From NCBI GenBank assembly GCA_025766275.1, contig JAFKAC010000165.1:35875-99874 (forward strand): a stretch of 64,000 nt of DNA, given 5' to 3'. Within the stretch, counting starts at the first letter, position 1; each line of letters starts with the position of its first letter. Below the pieces are notes generated by a model. That model saw only the letters and a program-made list of their open reading frames with translations. It made no database searches and was not told the origin of the DNA. Of the stretch, positions 24,431 to 35,619 are shown piece by piece. Source of the DNA: Lactarius indigo. Its lineage: Eukaryota > Basidiomycota > Agaricomycetes > Russulales > Russulaceae. Position numbers and translations under genes: made by a program.

Positions 24431-24603
24431 GCCTATTACTTCGCATTCGACTTTGTATCATCAAGAACTTGTCGGTGTGCCTCCGAGCATTCACTGAAGA
24501 CAAGTGCATGGACCTTCGTGTCATCGTGTTAGGATCAGGATTATTCGCTAAGTGGTTACCGCCATCCAGGCTCAAGTCAAGCTAACGTCATGACGGCGTT
24601 ACA
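24067..24603 (+). repeat. 3' LTR of element B (537 bp)
   Basis: Preceded by the polypurine tract GAAAAGGGGGTGA; ends GTTACA, followed by the TSD AATCA. Confidence 0.94.
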
Positions 24604-25965
24604 AATCAACCCGGAAACCGGAAGACGAATGACGGCTGACGATGCCGCAATATTTCGAGCAATAGGGTCCGACAGGGGAGACCCACCATCAGGAAGACCG
24701 CTTGCATTAGAGCTACCGCTGGGAGTCGGAGGACCTAGTGGAGACCCCCCACCACCGCCCGGTGGGGGGATCCCCTTCGACATACAAAGACCCAAACCGC
24801 CACAAGGACCACCCGCAGGACTTCCAGGAGGCGGTGGAGGCGGTGGAGGTGGTGGGGGCGACGCCGGAGGAGGAGGACATCACAACGAAAAGCTAACCGG
24901 CAAGCCACCCTCTATCTTTGACGGGGACAGACTAAAGATAGATCAATTCTTGACGCAGTGGCACGTTTATTGGGGGATGAACCTAGAAGCCCCCATCATG
25001 CACAACGATTACAGGAGGAGTCTCCTGTTCCTCTCCTACATCAAGGGAGGGGCAGTGAGTGAATGGGTCTTGTCGTTCCTCAATTGGCTCAACAGACAAA
25101 TACAAAGGGGAATTAGCCCCTATACAAGAGAACTGTGGGAGGCTGTAGCCGACAGCTTCAGCCAGCGATTCGAGAATATGCTGGAACGAGAACAAGCACA
25201 AGCCATACTAAGAAAAGGCTTCAAAATGACCAGGGAGGACATTGACAAGTACGTCAATGACTTTGAACAGCTCACGCAGAAGGCTCATTACCAACTTAAC
25301 GAACCACAAACCATCGACCTCTTCACATCGGGTCTGCCCAAGGAGCTATTCAAAAACGCATTTCAATTTGACGACCCAGTCACGTTCGACGATTGGAAGA
25401 GAGCCGTCCTCAAAAGGCAGAAAAACTACATACACCTCAAAGCGAGGCTCAACGAATACAAGAATACTCAAACACAACCAAAGAAACAGAGCGGTAACGC
25501 TGGATGGACGCTTCTGCAAAACCTACCTCAGACCAACCCCTGGGCAATGGACACATCAGCCGATCGTGCCAAGGTACGACTCACGGGCTCCAAAGACATC
25601 AACTTCAACAAACTACCCCACAACAACTAGCCAATGCCGCCATTTCCGCCAAGGGGAGGCCCCAGAGCCAGAGGATGAGGAAGGGGAGGATCCCGGAGAG
25701 ACTTAAGGAACGTCCTTTGCTACAATTGTCATGCACCGGGCCACCTCTCACAAAACTGTCCACATCCCCATATACAAAGGCAATGGCAGAACACACCATC
25801 AAGCAGCCGTATGACGGAGACCACGGGATACTTCCAAGGGCCCGTATCACAATATGAACCATCGCTGCCATAATACGCGTCGCCAGCACCTAGCACAACA
25901 CCAATGCCTCAGATTAACGCAGCAAGCACGAAGACGGCAGGAGAACAGGCGAAGGAGTGGCTCAC

Positions 25966-26533
25966 TGTTACGATTCTCTTGGACTCGTCTCTTTCCCTAC
26001 CATTATTCCCTTCCCACACTATACGAGCCCTGTACGACTACGCGGACTTTACGATTACCCGGTTTCTACCACGTGCCTTGCTTATTGACGTTCTCTTTTG
26101 ATAAAGCTCGACATGTGCCAGTTTCCAACTTGTTCCCTCTCACGCGCGACCCTGCGTGATTCTCCCTTATTCTCGATATGTCCCTGCTTTGTTCCCCTTA
26201 TGTTCATCCCTTTCTTCCTCGATCTGGCGATGGCGCCATCTGTTTGTGATGGCCATACAGTACGATTCCTATTTAACTCTAGTCATACCTAGCTTGTACA
26301 GTAGACTAGACTTCTTGTGTAATACTACACTCGTCTACGCGAAGTCCCCTTGTCTCCCGATTCTCGTTTTCGCTAGGCCTTCGAGTCTTAGCCTTCCTCT
26401 ATAGTCCAAGTGACATACGTCCTTGTGACTCTTGTGCATCATCCATACTGAAGTCGAGCCTTTGAGCTTTGACTACCAAACGATCGACTGACTTAGTACA
26501 GGTCGTACTCAACGCCCCTGTAGTGGCGTCACA
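25966..26533 (+). repeat. Solo LTR, family LTR2, copy b (568 bp), TSD CTCAC
   Basis: TGTTACGATT..GGCGTCACA inserted in element A gag between codons for EWLT and QVAN. Perfect TSD CTCAC at 25961-25965 and 26534-26538. Removing it restores the gag frame seen in element B. Confidence 0.94.
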
Positions 26534-26605
26534 CTCACGCAGGTGGCCAATAGTACGGACGAGGTAAAGGACCTCATACTTCAAGATTTGTGGGGAAAAG
26601 AGGGT

Positions 26606-29600
26606 TTTCAGGACGCCTAAACCCGTCGGTCTGGGTGAGGGCTTTACAATGTAATTCTGTAATCGTGACAATGTGCTATCGATCTCTGTGAATTCCAGTG
26701 ACCGTCTGAACGAATTACCAAACGACCGAAACAAACGCCTTGGTCGACTCAGGAGTGACCGATAACTTTATTCAACCAAGTATGGTGGCCCAGGTGGGTA
26801 TCCCGGTACAGCCTCTAGATACGCCACGCAAAATATGGAACATCGATAATACCGAAAACAAAGCTGGGTTAATCACTCATTATGTTAACCTAGAGGTAAA
26901 AACGTGCCAACAGGTGAAGAAGATGACCTTCCTAGTCACCAACCTCGGAAGCGAAGACATGGTGCTGGGCTACCCATGGCTGAGCGCCTTTGAACCTGCC
27001 ATTAGCTGGGCTACGGCGACCATGCACCCCGACATGCGACCGGTAGTATTGGCAACTACTGAAGAACTGCTCTCCACGCCCGTCATCCGAGCTCTCATTA
27101 CTGCAGAAAAGGAAGACATCGTTCGAGAGCTGGAAGAGGAGACTTTCGCTAGGGCCACCACCTCGACGGAATTGGCCATACAAGCAAAACAACAACAGAT
27201 GGCGGCCGAGCTCCCTCCTGTATACGCAATGTTCAGCAAGCTGTTCAATGAGCAAGCCTTGCATCATTTCCCTCCGGCAAGACCATGGGATCACGCAATA
27301 GACTTCAAACCTTCTGCACCGGCCACCATAGACTGCAAAATATACCCTATGACACAGAAAGAAGAGGGCAAACTCAAGGAGTTCTTGGAAGAGAAGCTGA
27401 AACAGGGATACCTACGTCCGTCCATCTCCCCGTACGCATCTTCCTTTTTCTTCATCAAAAAGAAGGATGGAAAACTACGCCCGGTTCAGGACTATCAAGT
27501 TATCAATTCACACACCATCCGCAACCAGTACCCACTACCGCTAATCCAGGACCTCATCCTCGACCTCAGCAACGCCCATATTTACACGAAACTTGACATT
27601 CACTGGGGCTATAACAACATACGGATACGCGATGGCGACCAAGAGAAAGCCACGTTCAAAACCAAGTTTGGCCTTTTTGAACCAACAGTCATGTTTTTCG
27701 GCCTCACTAACTCCCCTGCGACCTTCCAAGCCATGATGAATCACATCTACCGGGACACGATAGCAAAACACAAGCGTTTGGGCACCACGATACATGTCTA
27801 TATGGATGATATCAGTATCGCCACTCATTTTGACCATAATTTAGCGGCCCACGTCGCTGCGGTTCACGATGTCCTACGGGTGGCACAGGAACACGACCTC
27901 TACTTCAAACTCGAAAAATGCCTATTTCATCAGCCGCGTATGGATTACCTGGGGGTAATCCTTGAAAGGGGGGTAACTCACATGGACCCTGTAAAAGTTC
28001 AAGGCATCAAAGATTGGCCAACGCCAACAAAGGTCAAAGATGTCCGATCCTTCCTAGGTTTCTGCAACTTTTACCAACTCTTCATCCGCGGCTTCGCAAC
28101 TCACGCCAAACCACTCACCAAATTGACACAAAAAGACAAAGAATGGCGATGGACAGAAGAGGAGGACAAGGCATTCAACATGCTAAAGTGCCTCGTCACA
28201 GAAGAGCCAGTATTGGCACACCCCATCCTCCAAGACCTGTTCGAATTAGAAGTTGATGCTTCAGGCTACGCGGTGGGAGCCGTATTACTACAAAAGAAAT
28301 CTGACGGAAAGTGGCACCCCATAGGCTACTATTCAGCAACGCTCTCCGAAGCGGAGCAAAATTATGACATTTACGACCTAGAACTACTCGCGATCGTCAA
28401 AGCTCTGCGGAACTGGAGGCCGTTACTCGCAGGAGCTCCACACAAAATCAAAATCTACTCAGACCATCTAAACTTACAATACTGGAAGTCGCCGCAGAAG
28501 ATCAGCAGGCGAGTTGCAAGGGAAGTGCTCGAACTATCCGAATACGACTTCAAGATTCACCACATCAAAGGGAAGAACAACGGCAGGGCGGACACCTTGT
28601 CGAGACGACCTGACTATGATCAAGGAGCCGGGGACAACAGCGAAGTTGTCGTTCTCCCCCCCGAAGTCTTTGTAAGAACCCTCAATACGGCTAGGATGCT
28701 CACCATCAACCCGAACCTGTTGCAACCCCGACATCAGCAAGACATGGAAGTTATCAAACTATGGGTCGACCCCCACGGCTTAAAGAAAATACAAGGAGAA
28801 TGGTATAAGGACAGCAGGTTTGTGGTCACAGGACCCACGTCTACACAACGTGTGCTGATACATGACCACCATGACCTGCCAATGCATGGGCATCCGGGCA
28901 TCGCGAGAACGCAGCGAATCCTAGAAAGACACTATTGGTGGCCAAGACTACAAAAAGACGTGTACGAATACGTCCAAGGATGCGCAGAGTGTCAAAGGAA
29001 CAAGGTCAATACCAGGCCAATTTGAGCGGCCTTACACCCCATAACACCAATACTGGAAGCCACCCCGTTCCAGATGGTAGCACTGGATTTTATCACTAAA
29101 CTGCCAGTGTCAAAAGGATACGACAGCATACTGACGGTCACTGATCACGACTGCAGTAAGGCTTCAGTCTTTATACCATGTAAGGAAGAAATCACCGCCA
29201 AAGAAACGGCCGCCCTGTACATCAACCATATTTTCAAACGTTACAGGCTACTGCACAAAATCATTAGCGATTGGGACCCTCAATTCACATCCAAGTTCAC
29301 CCGAGAAGCATGTCGCATCCTTGGAATTCAGCAAAACATATCCACAGTGTACCACCCGTGCACCGATGGTCAGTTGGAAAGGACTAACCAATGGCTGGAA
29401 CAGTATCTACGCTTCTGGGTAAATGAACGCCAAGACAATTGGGTCACTTATCTATCAATCGCAGAATTCGTGCATAACAATTGGCCCCATGAACACACCA
29501 AAAGCTCGCCATTCCAACTTCTCATGGGATATGACCCACAAGCTGATTGGACCGATAAGCCTTCTCCAATTCCCCAAGTGACCACGCGGCTAACACAGCT

Positions 29601-31924
29601 GAAGGAGGCTAGAGACAACGCCCAACGCCTCATAAAAAAGGCACAGGAGGTGTGGGGGCGCAACAAAGATATGCCCAAATTCCGCATTAACGACCTCGTG
29701 TGTTACGCCGCTACAGAGGCATGGGTACGACCTGTACCAAGTCAGTCACGTTACGGTAGCGCAAGCTCTAAGGCTTGGCTTCAGCAGAGTGGTGCACAAG
29801 GATCACAAGGACGAAGGTCACTTGGATCGTAGAGGAGTGCTAAAAACTTGAAGGTCTAGCGAAGGCAAAGGGGGTTCTTGAGACAAGAAAAGCACGAAGG
29901 CATTCTTTGTTAGACGAGTGTAGCTATTACACAAGAAGTCTAGTCTACCGTACAAGCTAGGTAGGACTAGGTTTAAATAGATAATGGTGAGTATGGCTGC
30001 TACAAACAGATGACGCCATTACCAGTCTTGGAACAATAGGAGGGACATAAGAGGAACAAAGGAACGTCATACTGGGAACAAGGGCAAATCACGCGGGGTC
30101 GCGCGTGATTGGGAACACAACGGATACTAGCACATATCAAACTTTATCAGGGGGGGGGCATCGATAAGTAGGGCGTGTGATAGGAACCGGGTAATTGTAA
30201 AGTCCGCGTAATCGTACAGGGCTCGTATCGTATCAGGAAGGGAATAGTGATATGCGAAAGAAAAGAACAAGTCCAAGGAAAATCGTAACATTGTGTGGCT
30301 CGAAGGGAAGCATTTACGAACCAATCAACCCATAGCAAAATTAGCGGCGCAACACCATGGACCCTTCAGGGTGACTCAGGTGATGTCGCCTTACAATTAT
30401 CGATTAGAACTCCCCACGCAGTGGAGCATACACCCAGTGTTCCATATTGATCTTCTCACGCCCTACAAAGAAACTTCCCTCCACGGTGAAAACTTCACAT
30501 GACCACCACTGGAGTTGATTGATGGTGAGGAAGAATACGAAGTCGAGGCCATTCTAGACACTCGGCATGTCGGCAGAGGAAGACGCCTTCAATACCTGAT
30601 CAAATGGAAGGGGTATCCTGACTCGGAGAATCAGTGGGTCAATAAGGATGACGTCTTCGCACCTGAAGCCCTCTGACAATATCAGGAAACCCTAACATGT
30701 AGCCGAACGCTTAAAAGCCAGGGCGTATCGACCCCAGGAAGTCATCCCCTCTTCCTTCACTCTGCCACTACTCACATGCCTACTTCCCCTCTGCAACATG
30801 TCACACAAGCGGCACTCCTCGACTCCCTCACGCAAGACGCACGCGCCCTCTTGGCTGAGGACGACGACACCAAAATACCCAACACTCAGCTCACCCCATG
30901 GACACCTCTTAGACCAGCAGAGGGGCCCATCACCGCGCAAGAATGGGCGCACGTCATCACCAGATTCCCCAACCCTACAACACCCCCAGACAATGCACAA
31001 TCCATTGTCCACGTCTTCAGAAACGAGGCTGGGGAGCGTGAACCCATCGCCGCCATCCCCCCAAGTGACGACCTCATCGGCGTTCGCGGAATTTTCCCGC
31101 GCAACGAAGAGTGCACAAGCTCTGATGGAATACGAGTTGGAGGGCTGGAGGAGAGTAGCGGCGGAGTGGCAGAAGGAGCAGTTGGACATGGTGGTGGTGC
31201 GGCTGAGGGAGATGAGAGAACGCCGGGAGAGGTGGCGGCTGTTGAGGCTGGCCATGACGACAACGATTACTACCTGGCGAGACACCCCCTCCTTTGAACG
31301 AAATGCGACCCTACTGATCCCCACATCACGCCATGGCTCGTCTATACCAACGGCTCCCCCATGTTTCGAGGATGTCTGCGAGTACCCAGCGCAGCACTGA
31401 CCCGCGACTTCACCACGGCCGAGGACCCAGCGCACGTCATTGCGCCTGAAGGGTTCTGGGCTAATCGACGACCCCATCATATTGCGTACCCCATCACCAG
31501 GCCAGACGGCGTTGAAAGAGATGCCTCTCATGTCCAACTTATTGGAGGAGCCGAGCCGATGATCCTGGGAGTCATACCAGGTTCACCCCACGTTTATGGC
31601 AAACCCCTCTATGCAGAACCACACGTGTCGCCAACATTGCGACCCATCTATCTGCACGAAGATCTTGTGATCTTCGTGGCTGACAAAATCACCGATCGCG
31701 CACTCAACCGCATCAACGACGAAACACTTATGGCGGAGGTGACGCGCTACCACGTGGCAAGCTACGAGGTAGACCGGCTCCATGCACGGGTGAGTCAACT
31801 TCGTGCCATGATCCTATGCGCACAAGACGACAAGTGCGATTGTATTTATCGCCTTAAACACGCCACGGTGCTGGAGCGCATTGCCGACGAACAGCGGGGT
31901 TGGCAACCGAGGGACTTTCGGTGA
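26606..31924 (+). pseudogene. Element A pol polyprotein, interrupted by a solo LTR and stops
   Basis: Same domain order as B: protease (VDSGVTDNF), reverse transcriptase with YMDDISIA near 27799 (Gly of the usual DDIG changed to Ser), RNase H, integrase (HGHPGIARTQ ... CAECQRNK; ALDFITKLP; ISDWDPQ; LERTNQW), chromodomain (about 30540-30650) and C-terminal extension to TGA 31922-31924. Solo LTR2 copy c (29701-30290) sits in the integrase C-terminal part; with it and one TSD removed, the frame continues unbroken, so A carries no frameshift. Stops: TGA near 26690 and 26708, then 29023, 30500, 30674 and 31295; where B is readable it usually has CGA or another Arg codon. Confidence 0.9.
29701..30290 (-). 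repeat. Solo LTR, family LTR2, copy c (590 bp)
   Basis: Reverse-complement copy of the LTR2 family in element A pol between codons for NDLV and WLEG. Flanks TCGTG (29696-29700) and TTGTG (30291-30295) form a 5-bp TSD with one C-to-T change. A run of nine G at 30151-30159 is present near its 5' end. Confidence 0.93.
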
Positions 31925-31953
31925 GTTGGGGTCTCACACTGAAAAGGGGGTGA

Positions 31954-32467
31954 TGTTACGTTTCGCACGGTGATCGGAAAACCCTTACTGTACCGGTTGC
32001 AGCTATGGCGGTAAGGTATATTAGTTGCGGACTTACTTACGGCGATAGGGTAGTACGATAGGCGATTACGACTGATAGCTGACTGAGCGGTGCCTCGATG
32101 ACTTGATACTAGTACAGGTACTAGTAGTATTAGGATTGCAATGTTTCTGCGATACATTGGACGCTACATTACTGTGACTCATAGCAGCGCTTCTAAGCCT
32201 GCTCGAACTGTATTTAAGATAGTTTGCGAAGACCAAGATACGCCATCTTGGTCTTCTTGAATCGTCACTTGTGTTTCATTTCCTTTCTCCTTGCCTTCGT
32301 ACATCCGACTTTGTTCGTGATCTTAGACAGTGAAAAGCCTGCCGGTGTACCTTTGTGTATTCACGCGGACGAGGCCTTGGACCTTCATGTCTTCAAGCCA
32401 GAAGTTATCGCTAAGTTGTTATCGCCATTTTGTGCTCAAGTCGAGCTAACGTCGTGACGGCATAACA
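31954..32467 (+). repeat. 3' LTR of element A (514 bp)
   Basis: Preceded by the polypurine tract AAAAGGGGGTGA (31942-31953); same length as the 5' LTR; ends CATAACA, then TSD AACGC. Confidence 0.93.
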
Positions 32468-32910
32468 AACGCACCTTTGTGTGCCCCCCTTTCTGCGCGA
32501 ATGGGTCGGCATGGACTGGGGGCAAAGGATGGGGCTGGGGCAGCGAGGATGGGTGCCTTTGTGTGCCCCCCTTCCACATGAACAGGGAGGGAGGGGAAGG
32601 GGAGGGGGGGGGTGTACCCTCGTGCCCCCTGCGCCTCCTTTTTCTGCGCACAGGCAGCGGTCAATGTGGAAGGGGGAGAGCATGGGCGACTCACCTTCGT
32701 GTGCCCTCTTTCTGCATGCGAATGGGGTGGCGTGCGATGTGGGGAAAGGGAGGGGTGGGCGACACAGAGGAGGAGAGGAGGAGGGGAGGGTGTCCTACGC
32801 TCTTTGCACACCCAATTCTGTACGAATTGGGTGGCATGCAGCAAGACGGGGGGAGGAGAGGGGTGGGGGCAGTGGGGGGAAAGTTGTTTGGGGGGAAAGA
32901 AGGGGGGTCT
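32468..32910 (+). repeat. MULE left TIR, inner part
   Basis: Continues the TIR after element A (ACGCACCTTTGTGTGCCCCC). It matches the complement of the right TIR from about 36500 inward but lacks roughly 430 bp present there (about 35950-36395). It has strong G/C strand asymmetry with long G-runs on the plus strand. Open frames here are by-products of base composition, not genes. Confidence 0.82.
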
Positions 32911-33193
32911 CTGTGGCAGAAGCAAAACCGGTGGCGTGGCCGATGCAGATACAAAATAATTAAAGTAGTTATTCTCCTTGGTAATATTTAATATAACTCA
33001 CAAATAAGGAAACTGCCAGTGCACTAAAGTTGCTACATTCCAGTCCAGCTGCACAGGCATCTCAGCCTTTAATGCCTCTATATCCCACTAAACCCAAGTG
33101 TGCACTCAATATAAACCATTTATTATATATTTTGTGGTCAGTAATGAGCAGGGAGCAGTGGAGTCTGCCTCCTAATTTTGCAAACTTATCTTC

Positions 33194-35329
33194 ATGACAA
33201 CCCTTCCTCCCTTTCGCTTATCTATTACCTCAGCAGCACCTGCTGTGGCAGCCACTCAGCCCATGATACTGGACACCAATGGGAATGGTAATTCCCATGC
33301 CTGGGGAAGCTTCTGGTATGACCAACAGCCTGGCCGCTATGATCTATCTTGGGGTTCTCTGACCAAATTTGACACATGGTGACAGGGAGTGGAGCGGGAA
33401 GATTCAGTTGAAATTTGCCTTGCCAAGACAGAACCTAAAGGTTTGAATTACTCCTGGAAGTGCATTTACATGTGCACACATCAAGGGACTGGTGGGATCA
33501 AACCTTATGAAAAGAAGAAGCCAAATCAGATCTGCAAGATCAGCTCTAAGTGGACTGGATGCACTTGCAGGGTGGATCTCAAGGCTTACCCTGGGACAAA
33601 TATCCTGTTGGGGCGTTACCAGAAGGACCATGATCACCCAATCAATATTGAAAACCTAATCTACACTCGAGTTTCCAAAGCAGCCAGAGAACAAGTAAAG
33701 GAGTCTTTGAAGCAGGGGACCAAATGCTCGGAAGTCGTATGTAATCACCGCTTTATTGATGACATTGGCTAACTCACTTCTTAGCTCCAGTCTATTCATG
33801 ATTCCACTTCTGATCGTGATCGTGATCATTACATGCAAATGAATGACATAAACCAGATTGCAAAGGAGGTTGAACAAGATGAGACTCAATTGCATGCAAA
33901 AGATGAGATCTCTATGAAACTTTGGCTGAATATCCTCAGAGAGGAGGGGGCCAATACCTTCTGCAAAGACAAACTAGATCTGCCACCTCCTGGATCAGAT
34001 TTAGCAGAGGATCTGTTCATGCTGGCCCTCCAAACTAACTTTCAGTCTGACACTTTCTGGTGGCTCAGCAGTGGCATTCTTGGCATTGATGCAACCCACA
34101 ACATGACATATTATTCAGGGGTGATGCTAACTACAGTTATGGCAAGGGACCAGTGGGGGCATGGTAAGCAAATGATTGCACTTTCGCAAATTTGACTGAT
34201 CTCTGATCTGACAGGAGTTTGGGTTGCTTGGATGCTGTCATCCAATACACAGGCAGCAACAATAACCTATTTCTTGAATTTAATTCAGTCATGGAACCCT
34301 GAAGTCCAGCCCAATTACTTCATGACAGATTGCGATCAGGCCCAGATCTTGGCCTTACAAACTGTATTCCCTCAAACTCAGGTGCTGCTGTGCAGGTGGC
34401 ATGTGCTTCATGCTGTCCAATCACATTTCCGGACCAATCATTTCCCAAAGTTATGGGACCTGATTAAGAAATTGGTCCAGACCTCTGATCTGGTCAAGTT
34501 TGGGACGATCTGGGAGGAGATCTTAAGCAATCCAGATAACCCTCAATCATTTACTGATTATTTTCAACTGCAATGGATCCCCATGGTCCATATGTGGTCT
34601 GCATTCACCAGAAAGTCCTGAGTTATATTTGAGGAAGGGGACACAAATATGCTTCTTGAATCATAAGCTGACTTTCCTATCTGCTGAATAAGCGAAACTT
34701 AATTCATATCCAGATATCATCACATATTGAAGTCCCACTGGCTTGAGGGAAAGCGCAATTGGCGGATTGATCATTTGATCTTTACACTTACCCAAAGAAT
34801 GCTGCCACATTACTATGAGCACTGGCACAAGTGCCAGCAAATTGGCTTTGAGGGCCTAGATCTTGCTAAGAAGCATGAAGCCACAATTTTAGTGAAATCT
34901 AAAACCATTTCCAGAAGTTCAATAGCACCACTTGGCAACAGCAAATTTCATGTGGCATCTCAGTCATTTCCGGGCTGTCAATATGTCATTGACATCTCCA
35001 CGGCAACATGTAATTGCCTGGACTTCCCGAGGATCCGGCACTGCAAGCACCTTGCTGCTGTGCAGGGCCAGAACTCCCCTACTGCACAGGCACAAAATAC
35101 ATGCATCCAAGTGGTTACACCCACTAAAATCTCATCTCAAGCTCCTTCATCTGGCCCTGGGGAGGCGTTGCCACTTACTGGATCACAATCTGAAGCCCTT
35201 CCGAAAAGGGACAGGCTGTCACCCAACAGGAACCACTGGAAGGAAACAACCCAAAAGATGGGTAGCCAAGTATCACCTAAGTGTCGCCAACAGCCGGTGG
35301 CACCAATCTCGCCTAATTCAACAACCTAA
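33194..35329 (+). pseudogene. MULE transposase, with introns, interrupted by stops
   Basis: ATG at 33194. The N-terminal zinc domain of the WRKY-GCM1/FLYWCH type shows YMCTHQGTGG, then KWTGCTCRVDLKAYPG and a terminal HDH (to about 33640). The MULE DDE core has GILGIDATHNM (Asp, near 34078), NYFMTDCDQAQ (Asp, near 34313) and LLCRWHVLHAV. A SWIM zinc finger CNC(x7)RHCKH sits near 35010-35055. Likely introns are 33734-33784 (GT-AG, CTAAC branch point), 34164-34213 (GT-AG) and 34663-34713, where the donor reads AT instead of GT. In-frame TGA codons at 33380-33382 and 34619-34621 fit CGA to TGA changes. It would cut and rejoin the MULE ends, but as read it is inactive. Confidence 0.87.
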
Positions 35330-35619
35330 CACATCGGACTAAGTGGGAAAAAAAATTGGTAATATTTGCTGATCCCTACAGTGGAGGGGAACGATCCAGT
35401 AAATGAGCAAAGCTGGATGCAGCCTCTGCAGAGGCAAACACCCTTGCACGCTCCCAGCTCCCCCCATAGGGCCAGATCTCTCGATAGAGTAGTATTTCTG
35501 GTTCAATTACTGCATACAAATACATTAGTCACCACCAATTTTAGCACTAGTATATTTCCAAATGTCAAATAAATTTTCATGTTTCTGACTAAAAACACCG
35601 TGCCTGTTCCCATCTTCCC

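Larger units (their letters stand above)
16713..24603 (+). mobile_element. Ty3/gypsy chromovirus 'element B', complete, inserted in gag of element A
   Basis: Two 537-bp LTRs (16713-17249 and 24067-24603) and a perfect TSD AATCA (16708-16712 and 24604-24608) define a 7891-bp element. It has the same layout as A, and its own LTRs are distinct (a CT microsatellite near 17047). All open segments of gag are in one frame and pol is in the -1 frame. Multiple TGA codons and one frameshift show that it is not autonomous as read. Confidence 0.96.
16103..26620 (+). pseudogene. Element A gag (segments 16103-16712, 24609-25965, 26539-26620)
   Basis: ATG at 16103 (MTTRDQW) begins a Gag of about 680 residues, split by element B inside codons for ILMPIN and by solo LTR2 copy b inside EWLTQVAN. 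Across both insertions the frame is restored exactly when one TSD copy is removed. An acidic Glu-rich stretch is followed by a Pro/Gly-rich linker with a polyglycine run (about 24829-24880). Then comes a capsid-like retrotransposon-gag region (QAILRKGFKMTREDIDKYVN) and a zinc knuckle CYNCHAPGHLSQNC near 25714-25760. Stops: TGA 16379, TAG 25628 (Trp in B), TGA near 25676 (Arg in B), and a TAA near 25870. The natural stop is TAA 26618-26620. The slippery sites G GGA AAA and G GGT TTT lie at 26593-26608. Confidence 0.88.
15564..32467 (+). mobile_element. Ty3/gypsy chromovirus 'element A', complete but nested and inactivated
   Basis: It is bounded by two 514-bp LTRs and by AATGC (15559-15563) and AACGC (32468-32472), a 5-bp TSD with one transition. 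It is inserted in the MULE left TIR. Total length is 16904 bp. Removing element B with its TSD (7896 bp) and two solo LTR2 insertions with theirs (573 and 595 bp) leaves about 7840 bp, close to the 7891 bp of element B. Order: LTR, self-priming site, gag, -1 shift, pol with chromodomain and extension, polypurine tract, LTR. Confidence 0.94.

Noticed and set aside
32446..32991. Open frames of 115-170 codons in the left TIR
   Set aside because: Same compositional effect as in the right TIR; no domain and no codon pattern of a gene.
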